From an uncultured Prevotella sp. (GTDB lineage Bacteria; Bacteroidota; Bacteroidia; Bacteroidales; Bacteroidaceae), in the NCBI GenBank assembly GCA_934230115.1, contig CAKQEI010000001.1, positions 1 through 64,000 on the forward strand: 64,000 nt of DNA, given 5' to 3'. A program made the position numbers and the translations under genes. Position 1 is the stretch's first letter, and every line of letters begins with the position of its first letter. The notes under the pieces were generated by a model that saw only the letters and a program-made list of their open reading frames with translations, made no database searches and was not told the origin of the DNA. Shown here one piece after another: positions 1-7,526 of this stretch.

Positions 1-93
1 GGTTTACGTTCTTTTTTCATTGTTACACTCATTTTTTAATTGTTAAAACGGTGTAAAGTAAATCTGTATTAAGTCATCATACTTTTTAGAACA

Positions 94-138
94 AAAAACT
101 CGTTGCATGGTTATGTATTTACCACGCAACGAGTTTTT
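94..138. terminator. Bidirectional intrinsic terminator
   Basis: Arms 94-110 and 122-138 pair almost perfectly (one A/C mismatch) around an 11-nt loop. There is a T-run on the plus strand after the hairpin and an A-run before it (a T-run for minus-strand transcripts). It lies 35 nt past the stop of the minus-strand gene ending at 173, so it should end that operon. A gene converging from the left of the window would use it too. Nothing else is visible in bases 1-172. Confidence 0.85.
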
Positions 139-172
139 CTTTTTTTTACTATGAAATTAGTCTATTCCCTTA

Positions 173-1963
173 TTATTCCAATACAACCTTCTTGGTAATA
201 TCGCCTTGTTTCATCACATACACGCCCTTGCCAGCAGGTTTGCCGCTGAGCAATTTGCCGCTGAGGTCATAGTAGTGTGTGGCAGAGGTGTTGGTGTTGC
301 TTGTTTTGATACCTTCTATGCCAGTTGTAATCCAGTCCTTGTATTCTGAGCGAGCAGAATTGGCAACCTGGCAGTTGGTGGCGTCATCTGAATCGTAGTT
401 GGAAATGTAGGCTACAACCTGCATGTTCTCTACCTTGCAATCGTTCTTGATGGTGATGTCGGTAGAATAGTCATAGTCGTCGCCATTCCATTCAATCTCG
501 TCGCCCCATGTGCTGTTGAAGCCACGGTTAACATGCTCGTGGATGTAGCTGCCTGATGCACCAGCCTGGTTCTGGGCTGTAATGTCATCCTCAAGAGCAA
601 CAACATTGATGCGTGCCGGAAGCGATGTTATGTCGGCCTTCGAGCGCGAGCCTTTCACGTTGACATGCAGCAGATAAGGATTGCTCTCATCGGGTGTAAC
701 GCTCAGTTTGAGGCTTACGTAAGCCGGCTTTTCAAGCGCATAGTCCACCATTGTATTAAACTGATCCTGTGATGATGGGCAATATACTGGGGTAGTGCCT
801 TCGTCCATCACGGTGCGGTCGAACATTACAGCTGGTGCATAGGTTGAGCCGCCTGCGTTGTAGAACCACAGATAATCATCGTCGCATGTGGCGGTGAGCC
901 AGTCGGTGTAGTAGCCAGCGTGGCGTGTGATGACGTTCACGCGCTCGGCGTAGTCCTCATTTCCAAGCAGGGTCTTGATGTAAGATGCCATACGCGGACA
1001 GTTAGGACATTTCTCGGTGGTGAATTCCTCAATAAGCACATTGCGTGTGAAATCCTGGGCAATCACTTCAAATTGTGCCGAGAGAGTGTTGTCAGAAGTA
1101 TTCTCGTCCTCGCCTTCGTTGATATCGGCAATCTGAATGTTGATGGTGCGTGCCACATTGTCAGGCGTGCCTACGTTGGGATTATCCACAACAAAGCTGT
1201 AAATCTGTTCGTCCTGATAGCCCAGACTGCATTCTTGGGCTATGTCGTATGTGCCGTCGTAGCCATCTACCGAGCAGCGGAATTTGAATCCGCTGATAGT
1301 CATAGTGGCAAGGTTCTTCACTGTAGCCTGCACCTTCAACTTGCCGTTGCTAATGGCATAAATGGGCTGTACAGTGATGTCTCTGAGCGAGAGGTTCACC
1401 TTTGGCAGTTTGTCGCCATAAGCAAGAGCCTCCACAGAGAGCACTCCCTTCTGGCTCATGTCCTCCCAATCTCCGTTTTGTTCCTGAAGATAGAAGCCGC
1501 CTTCAGAGTGGTCGGATGTGACAACAGCGAAGCCTGTGCTCGAACTCTTCTGATGGAAAGAGAATCCAATGTAGAGTCCGTCGTCGAGTTTTGCAGGAAT
1601 GTTGTAGGGAGTGTTGAGCGCTACAAGGTTCCAACCCTTCTTTAAGTCGGCCTTTGACAATGCTCCTTGGGCAATGTTCTCACCGTCGAGCGATGTGCGT
1701 AGCCACACTACAAGCGAGTCGATATTCAGCTTGGAAGCCAAGCCAGCACGTATTGAGTCGATGTGGCAGTCGGCAAATGTCGCCATGAGATTGCGGTTGA
1801 CATGTATTGCAGCCGAACGCCACACATTCTTCTGAGCAGAGCTAACCACGCCACGTGTAGGGGCTTGTCCCGAACAGTAGCCTATTGCCACTCCGCTCAC
1901 TTGTTGTGCTTGCATGGCCATAGCCATGACAAGCACAAGGAGTGTTAATAATGTTTTCTTCAT
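173..1963 (-). CDS. Omp28-related secreted/outer membrane protein, putative T9SS cargo
   Basis: A 596-residue protein with a Sec signal peptide (about residues 1-19). Near residue 317 it has a thioredoxin-like C-P-N-C motif inside an EEFTTEKCPNCPRM segment, which is the hallmark of the Omp28-related family of Bacteroidetes. Upstream of it (about 190-300) is a CARDB/Ig-like beta region. The last 35 residues (YYDLSGKLL ... GVYVMKQGD ... KKVVLE) resemble a type A T9SS C-terminal sorting domain, so the protein is probably exported across the outer membrane. The substrate is unknown; the CxxC motif hints at thiol-disulfide chemistry but that is inference. It starts 12 nt after the stop of the upstream large gene and ends at a strong terminator, so the two form an operon. 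Confidence 0.8.
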   Translation of the reverse strand: MKKTLLTLLVLVMAMAMQAQQVSGVAIGYCSGQAPTRGVVSSAQKNVWRSAAIHVNRNLMATFADCHIDSIRAGLASKLNIDSLVVWLRTSLDGENIAQGALSKADLKKGWNLVALNTPYNIPAKLDDGLYIGFSFHQKSSSTGFAVVTSDHSEGGFYLQEQNGDWEDMSQKGVLSVEALAYGDKLPKVNLSLRDITVQPIYAISNGKLKVQATVKNLATMTISGFKFRCSVDGYDGTYDIAQECSLGYQDEQIYSFVVDNPNVGTPDNVARTINIQIADINEGEDENTSDNTLSAQFEVIAQDFTRNVLIEEFTTEKCPNCPRMASYIKTLLGNEDYAERVNVITRHAGYYTDWLTATCDDDYLWFYNAGGSTYAPAVMFDRTVMDEGTTPVYCPSSQDQFNTMVDYALEKPAYVSLKLSVTPDESNPYLLHVNVKGSRSKADITSLPARINVVALEDDITAQNQAGASGSYIHEHVNRGFNSTWGDEIEWNGDDYDYSTDITIKNDCKVENMQVVAYISNYDSDDATNCQVANSARSEYKDWITTGIEGIKTSNTNTSATHYYDLSGKLLSGKPAGKGVYVMKQGDITKKVVLE

Positions 1964-1975
1964 GATTAAAGACTT

Positions 1976-4900
1976 TTATTTCTTAATGAACTTGGTAGTC
2001 TTCACGGTTCCGTCGGCATAAGTGGTGCGGATGATGTTGACACCCTTCTGCGGAGTAGTGATGCGGCGGCCAGCCACATCAAACAGCTCCTGGCTTGAAA
2101 TCTTGGCGTTGCCGTCTGTGATAGCAGTCTTCACACCGGTTGTATTGCCCCACTTGTCCATTGTCCATACGAAAACGTCGTCGAGCTTAAGGAGCCACTG
2201 GCCAGTGCAGTCGTGGTGGCGGAACAAGATGCAAACGTCTTCGCCAGCATAAGGCTTGAGGTCGATGGTCTGGTATGACCATTCGTCTACCTTGTTTTCA
2301 TCGAGAGTTTCTGAGAATACAGGCTCAAGGCTGTTGAGGTTTTCGGGATTCTCAATCATTTCTTCAGTGGCAACATACACGCTGTAGTGTTCAGCTGGGC
2401 GTTTCTTGCTCTGAGCTGCTGCATACCATGTGAGCATTGCGCCTTCCTCAGGAACGCTTACAAGTGGCGAGATGGTCCAGTTGTCGGGAGTGATGTCACC
2501 GTTGTTGAAGCTGTAGGATGCAGAACCGAGAAGCTGCTTGCCGCTGTGGCAATACTCAGGGAAGTCGCCTCCGAAGAGGTTGTAGCCGAGGTTCCAACTC
2601 TCGCCATCCTTGTCGGCATCGTAGATAGACCAGCCATAGGCGTCGTCCTCAAAGTCGCCAACGAGCAGATAACCATCGTCGTCCTTGGCAAATCCCTCGC
2701 AAGCCACGGTGAAGTCGCCTGCACTTGTCTTGATTGTAAGGTTATCCTTATACTCGCCAGGAGCTGTAGGATAGAACCATAGAGTCACGTTGAGTGTGTT
2801 GCCAAACTGAGCCTGATCGGTAGGAATGATGCCATAGAAGGCTCCTGCCTGTGGTATGTCGAGCACCTTAAGAGGTTCACTGCCGAGGTTCTTAAGCTGT
2901 ACAGTAGCAGTGGTATAGCGGTTGTAGCCCACGAATGTAGAGTCGAATTTAGCTTCTGTATCTACAAGCTCGGCATTGTTCTCCTTGAAGTCCATAAGCT
3001 TGAGTGAAAGATCCTTAATGCGCATGCAGTCGTCACCGGCATAGAGAGTATCGCCAATCTGGAGGTATGTGAAGGTGATAGAGTGCTCACCAGGCACACA
3101 CTGCAGGAACTTAGCCCAATTCTCGTCGCTTCCATATACTGTCTCCGAGTCAGCCTTGCGCACACCGCCCGGCACGTCATTCTGTCCACTTGCCATAGGA
3201 TGGTTGATAGCAATCTGTCCGAAGTCGGCAGTATACCAGTTGTTTACGTCCTCGGGAGCGTTGCAGTTGATGTCACCGTCCCATGAGAGGATACCAATCT
3301 TGCCCTCTGGCACTGTGAATTTGGCTGTAAACTCGCAACGGTTGCCTACGTAGTCAGGCTGCTTGGCTGTGGAGTTGTAGGCTACGCCGTTCTCTACGAG
3401 CCATGGTCTCTGTCCGTCGGTAGTGAATGTGAAATCGCCTTCCTTAACAATTGACTGGAAGTCTGGCATGTCGCGTACAAGCGCCTTAACGGGTACGGTG
3501 TAGGTTCCGGCGTTAGTCTCAAGTGTGATATTGCCGTTGTATGTGCCGGCCTTGTCGGTGTTGAGGTCAACGTATACGGTGGCTGTCTTCATTGTAGCCA
3601 CGTTGTTGTCGGCAATCTCTGTTGTGAAAACGCTGTTGTCTGCTGTTGCCTTTGTTATGTTGAGCGGATTTGCGCCCTTGTTCACAATCTCAATCTTGCC
3701 AGTTCCTGTAGCAGGTTCTTCGGCTGATGTGAGGAAACTGCCAAGGTCAAGACTTGTGGTCTTCAGTTCGGCTGCATCTTTTGCAAGGTCATTGAGTGAG
3801 AGGTCGAGGTCGTATACATAGAGTCGGTTCTCGTCGAGACCAGAATAGTTGTAGCTGTCATACTGGAAGCGAATCTCGTGCTTGCCAGGAGCAAGCTGTA
3901 CAAAGTCGGACATGTCCTCGTTGACACCGGTGAATGCCGAGAATGCCTGGTTGTCTACAAACACACCGCCTGCGTTGTCATACCATTGCGAACTATTGTT
4001 GCTCACACCCTTCCAAGAGAATGTTCCGAGCTTGCCTTCCGGCACTTCTAAGTTGACATATAGTTTTGACGATGAGTTGCCTTTGCCGTGAGTGGCTGAT
4101 GCAGCCACATTGGTGCCGTCTTCGAGCTGTGTAGGTTCAAACGGATAGTCAAGTTCTGTGGTGAGCTTCATGTCGCCGCCCTTGATAGCCTTGCTGTAGT
4201 CGGGATAGTCGGTAACAGTGCCAGTGTACTCCATCATGTAAGGCTCGTCGCCGCCGTCCCACTCGATGGTTGAGATACCGTCATAGTCGCCAGCCTTGGC
4301 GTTCTCAAGTGTCACGTCGATTGTTTGCAGGCTTTGTGCCTTGATGGTTCCGGCTACTGGGTCAACGCTATAAGAGTCGCCGTCCGATTCTGTCTCGATG
4401 GCATAGTCGGTTTCAGCGCCGCCGAGGTTTGCAAGATAGAATGTCTTTGATACAGGATAGCTAACGAATGTATTGCCAAATTTCAGTTCGTTGCCTAATG
4501 CCACAATGTATGGTTTGTCGGTAGGCTTCTGTATGTAGAGTTGCTTATAGGCCTCCTGCACACCGTAGCTCTGGCTGCCGTCGGCGGTGAACATGTAGGC
4601 ACATACTGCCTGGTCGGTTGTGATGCGCTCGAAGTCGCCTTCAACATGGAACACCAGTTCGTTGTCGGGTATCAGTTTTTGATCATCGCCTACTGTTCCT
4701 GACATGAGCACGGCGGGATAATAGCCGTAGAAGTCACCGCAGATTGTGGCCTCTGCAAACTTGCTCTTTGTAGGTACAGTTATGGTCTTCTTCTCTGGAT
4801 CGTAGGTTCCAGTGAATGGATAATCGTGTGCAGGAGAATAAGATGTGGGGTCGTAGAGGTTGAAGAAATTAGTGAATGTCACCTTGGTGCCATCCACAGC

Positions 4901-5293
4901 CACACCTATATTATAAGCAAGCACGTCGCCTCCTTCTGATGTAAATGAGTAGCCACTGAAATAAGACTGTGCCACTGAGTAGCATTGCACAGTGTCTACA
5001 GTCTCGCCAGCGCGGCGCACTTGACGCTTCGCTTGGTTTTTGAGAGTCTCAAGACGTTTAGATGTAGTGTTGTTGGCAGTCTTGTTCTGCTTCACCAAGT
5101 TCTCGATGGTGGCACGCGAGAGGCGCATGTCCATCTGAAGCGGATTGAAACCGTCGGGCAATGCCTTAGGGGCAACACCCTTGCGTGCTTGAATCATCTG
5201 CTCGGTGAGAACTCTTTGCTGTGTTTGTGGTGTCTGCGCTATTGCTGTCACGCCACATCCTGCAAACATCATGAGTAATAGAAAATTCTTCAT
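1976..5293 (-). CDS. Large secreted choice-of-anchor J protein, putative T9SS cargo
   Basis: An 1105-residue protein with an N-terminal signal peptide (MKNFLLLMMFAGCGVTAIAQ). The middle alternates Ig-like domains of the ASH/DUF1573 type with two related beta-sandwich repeats (about residues 357-515 and 607-790). Both repeats contain the pattern 'VPEGK.G..SW.G' and, later, 'PG.H.I.F.Y', so they look like an internal duplication. A choice-of-anchor J/cleaved-adhesin-like domain follows (about 915-1050, W-T-I-S-P-L ... LDDVFVW), and then a C-terminal sorting-like tail ending TTKFIKK. The likely role is a surface or secreted adhesin or binding protein; no catalytic motif was recognised. It is first in an operon with the Omp28-like gene. 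Confidence 0.75.
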   Translation of the reverse strand: MKNFLLLMMFAGCGVTAIAQTPQTQQRVLTEQMIQARKGVAPKALPDGFNPLQMDMRLSRATIENLVKQNKTANNTTSKRLETLKNQAKRQVRRAGETVDTVQCYSVAQSYFSGYSFTSEGGDVLAYNIGVAVDGTKVTFTNFFNLYDPTSYSPAHDYPFTGTYDPEKKTITVPTKSKFAEATICGDFYGYYPAVLMSGTVGDDQKLIPDNELVFHVEGDFERITTDQAVCAYMFTADGSQSYGVQEAYKQLYIQKPTDKPYIVALGNELKFGNTFVSYPVSKTFYLANLGGAETDYAIETESDGDSYSVDPVAGTIKAQSLQTIDVTLENAKAGDYDGISTIEWDGGDEPYMMEYTGTVTDYPDYSKAIKGGDMKLTTELDYPFEPTQLEDGTNVAASATHGKGNSSSKLYVNLEVPEGKLGTFSWKGVSNNSSQWYDNAGGVFVDNQAFSAFTGVNEDMSDFVQLAPGKHEIRFQYDSYNYSGLDENRLYVYDLDLSLNDLAKDAAELKTTSLDLGSFLTSAEEPATGTGKIEIVNKGANPLNITKATADNSVFTTEIADNNVATMKTATVYVDLNTDKAGTYNGNITLETNAGTYTVPVKALVRDMPDFQSIVKEGDFTFTTDGQRPWLVENGVAYNSTAKQPDYVGNRCEFTAKFTVPEGKIGILSWDGDINCNAPEDVNNWYTADFGQIAINHPMASGQNDVPGGVRKADSETVYGSDENWAKFLQCVPGEHSITFTYLQIGDTLYAGDDCMRIKDLSLKLMDFKENNAELVDTEAKFDSTFVGYNRYTTATVQLKNLGSEPLKVLDIPQAGAFYGIIPTDQAQFGNTLNVTLWFYPTAPGEYKDNLTIKTSAGDFTVACEGFAKDDDGYLLVGDFEDDAYGWSIYDADKDGESWNLGYNLFGGDFPEYCHSGKQLLGSASYSFNNGDITPDNWTISPLVSVPEEGAMLTWYAAAQSKKRPAEHYSVYVATEEMIENPENLNSLEPVFSETLDENKVDEWSYQTIDLKPYAGEDVCILFRHHDCTGQWLLKLDDVFVWTMDKWGNTTGVKTAITDGNAKISSQELFDVAGRRITTPQKGVNIIRTTYADGTVKTTKFIKK

Positions 5294-5341
5294 AAGCTTT
5301 GCTTTTTGATATTGATGACTAAGTTTTTCTGTTTACGATGG

Positions 5342-5349
5342 CAAAATTA
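5342..5349 (-). promoter_or_regulatory. -7 promoter element (TAATTTTG) for the secreted-protein operon
   Basis: The minus strand reads TAATTTTG, an exact match to the Bacteroidetes TAnnTTTG element, about 48 nt upstream of the start at 5293. No clear TTTG -33 box was seen at the usual spacing. Confidence 0.6.
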
Positions 5350-5390
5350 AGCATTTTTTCAATACAGATAGTCATATTCATTTATTTATA

Positions 5391-5480
5391 TGTAGACAAG
5401 GATATATGTAGACAAAACGGTACAAACAACTGATAGCGAGTTGTTTGCACCGTTTTTTTGACGTGTTGTCATGTAGACAA
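5391..5480. repeat. Three TGTAGACAA direct repeats, one within a palindrome
   Basis: TGTAGACAA occurs at 5391-5399, 5407-5415 and 5472-5480. The third is part of a palindrome, TTGTC-ATGTA-GACAA (5466-5480). They lie in the 336-bp gap 5294-5629, between the TPR/HTH regulator gene and the secreted-protein operon. They could be binding sites (inference). The rest of the gap holds the hairpin at 5415-5455, the promoter near 5345 and otherwise AT-rich sequence without a gene. Confidence 0.45.
5415..5459. terminator. Intrinsic terminator downstream of the TPR/HTH regulator
   Basis: Arms 5415-5431 and 5439-5455 form a 17-bp stem with one mismatch and a 7-nt loop. Seven T follow on the plus strand; only four A precede it, so it is weaker for minus-strand transcripts. 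It lies about 175 nt past the stop of the minus-strand regulator, which it probably terminates. Confidence 0.7.
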
Positions 5481-5629
5481 GTGACGTTTTGAGTTCGAAA
5501 TTTGTTACTTTTCGAATGTTTTTTGTAGTATTCTGTAATCTCTTATTGTGTATTTAGTTGTAATTTAATACTTGTGTTTTGGTTGCGGTTTCCCTTGCCC
5601 ATACCCACGTGTAAGAGCCAAAAATAGGT

Positions 5630-7366
5630 TTAGAATGAGCCGAGAAAGTCGTTCAGAGTCTCATATTCATCGCTCAGAGCCATCTTCTTTTTCTTTAGTC
5701 TGTACTTGCGTGTGCGCAATGTTGCGTCAGAGATGTTGAGTAGTAGTCCTTGGTCTTGTGCGCTCACACCGAGTTTGAGCAGACAACACAAGCAGACATC
5801 GTCGGTTGAAAGGTCGTTGAATTGCTCCATGAGCCGGCTGGCAAAGTTGTCGTAGCACACATTGGTGGAGTTGATGAGATTTTGCTGTTCTTCTGATGTG
5901 AGTGCAATGTTGCGTGCCGATGTGATTTTCTTCTTCTCGTTCATCGATGGCAGTTGCTCTATCTTGTGAATTACGTCGTTGTTGCTGAGCATTTTTACTT
6001 TCAGCTCGCTCTGCTGTTGTCTTAGCCGTTCTATCTGCTCGTCTTTTGAGGATAAGCTTGCCATAAGCTCCATCTGCTTGTCTTGCGCCTCTCGTTGTAT
6101 CTTCATTAGTTCATAGTTGTGTGCCTTCAATTGCGAAAGGGTCTGCAGCAGCAGGTTTTCCTTCATACGCAGTGCGCTTTCTGTGCGGTGGCGATAACGT
6201 TGGTACAGATAGACAAATACGGCAGCAATGGCACACAGAATACCGATGAGAGCCACGACAAGGGCGGTCTTGCGTTGGTTGGCAAGTTTTAGGTTGTCGC
6301 GTTCAGCAGCAACGATGGCGTAGTTGTATCGTCGTGCCACTTGCGCAAGTTGTTTGTTGCGGTCTTCCACATATTGCGAATCAACGTACATGTAGGATGT
6401 ATCTTTATATTGAAGGGCTGCAAGCAGGTTGCCCTTGCCTTTTTCCAGCTCGCTGAGTTCGCTGTAGTAGGTTGCTTTCTCATAATAGCGGTTGTCGAGT
6501 CTGCCGCGTTCGATGTATATGCGTGCCGAGTCGTACATACCAAGTCCTAAGAAGCATGTCCCCTTTATTCCGTAAATACTTTTGTCTGGATGTTTAGTGG
6601 CAGCAATCGCCAAGTTGGAGTAATGCAGGGCTTCGCTGTGGTTGTTTTGCATCTCAAAAGCCGAAGCTTTGCTCTTGTATAGCCATGATAGCCACGGGCT
6701 ATTGTTGTTCTTGGCTATTGTTATGGCTTTGTCGAGCAGTTTATGGGCATCGTCATACTTGTTTTGGAACAACATAGTCCATCCCTGCATTCCAAGTATA
6801 TGTGCCAAGCGGTTGTTGTCGCCAAGTTTTTTAGCGAATTTCTCAGCAATTTGCAGCTTGGCTGTAGCCTCTACGAACGGCGGTTCCACCTTGAGCAACC
6901 ACCCCCAGTGGGCATATGCAATATAAAGCAAAGTCCATTGGCGTGAGCCCTCGAGCAGCTTGGCGGCATGTACATAGCATGGCATGGCCTTCTCATCGTC
7001 GCCCGTCTGTTCGAATGCTTGTCCTGTAGCAATCAGTGCGGCAGCCTTCACCTCGTTCTTATTGTTGCTTTCGTTGAAGTATTTTTCCACAGTCATAGCT
7101 ACAGAGTCGCTCTCGGTATCTTTTTTGTTGTTGACATCGACAAGCAGTTTCAATACGTTGTATCGTGCGTGGTCTTCATCGGTGTTTAGAGCAGAGCTGT
7201 CAGTGCGTGAGTATATGCTTTGTGCTGAATCATTCGACGTTGCTGCTGCCATAATAGCTTCGTCCGACAATGACGCCATACGTTGTCTGTTGTCACATGC
7301 GGCTGTCAGCAATGCGATGATGGCGCAAAATACCGTGCGCAACCATATTATATTCTTTGGGTACAT
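5630..7366 (-). CDS. Membrane TPR protein with cytoplasmic HTH (putative one-component regulator)
   Basis: 578 residues. The N-terminus is a lipoprotein-like signal (ALLTAAC, Cys about 24). Several TPR-like helical repeats follow (about 100-330), then a transmembrane helix (about 366-388, VVALIGILCAIAAVFVYLYQ) and a long coiled coil (about 390-480). The C-terminal helix-turn-helix (about 520-570, DDVCLCCLLKLGVSAQD ... TLRTRKYRLKKKK) is LuxR/sigma region 4-like. Bacteroidetes carry many such envelope-spanning TPR-TM-HTH proteins, inferred to pass a periplasmic signal to a DNA-binding domain. The neighbouring secreted-protein operon is a possible target. It has its own promoter and is divergent from topA. 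Confidence 0.75.
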   Translation of the reverse strand: MYPKNIIWLRTVFCAIIALLTAACDNRQRMASLSDEAIMAAATSNDSAQSIYSRTDSSALNTDEDHARYNVLKLLVDVNNKKDTESDSVAMTVEKYFNESNNKNEVKAAALIATGQAFEQTGDDEKAMPCYVHAAKLLEGSRQWTLLYIAYAHWGWLLKVEPPFVEATAKLQIAEKFAKKLGDNNRLAHILGMQGWTMLFQNKYDDAHKLLDKAITIAKNNNSPWLSWLYKSKASAFEMQNNHSEALHYSNLAIAATKHPDKSIYGIKGTCFLGLGMYDSARIYIERGRLDNRYYEKATYYSELSELEKGKGNLLAALQYKDTSYMYVDSQYVEDRNKQLAQVARRYNYAIVAAERDNLKLANQRKTALVVALIGILCAIAAVFVYLYQRYRHRTESALRMKENLLLQTLSQLKAHNYELMKIQREAQDKQMELMASLSSKDEQIERLRQQQSELKVKMLSNNDVIHKIEQLPSMNEKKKITSARNIALTSEEQQNLINSTNVCYDNFASRLMEQFNDLSTDDVCLCCLLKLGVSAQDQGLLLNISDATLRTRKYRLKKKKMALSDEYETLNDFLGSF

Positions 7367-7391
7367 TTTTAATATATTCTTAATCTTTTTG

Positions 7392-7399
7392 CAAAGGTA
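7392..7399 (-). promoter_or_regulatory. -7 promoter element (TACCTTTG) for the TPR/HTH regulator
   Basis: The minus strand reads TACCTTTG, an exact TAnnTTTG match 25 nt upstream of the start codon at 7366. Confidence 0.6.
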
Positions 7400-7488
7400 A
7401 TGTTTTTTTTATACACTTTAGCAACTCCTTTTCTTTTTAATAAAACCTAAAATTTCAGTATATAATAAGGTATACGGAAAAATATTCT

Positions 7489-7496
7489 TACTTTTG
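7489..7496 (+). promoter_or_regulatory. -7 promoter element (TACTTTTG) for topA
   Basis: An exact TAnnTTTG match 30 nt before the topA start. No convincing -33 box. It is probably the promoter for topA-aroK-speA. Confidence 0.65.
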
Positions 7497-7526
7497 CGCC
7501 CAAATTAAAGAACACAAAGCAAAATC

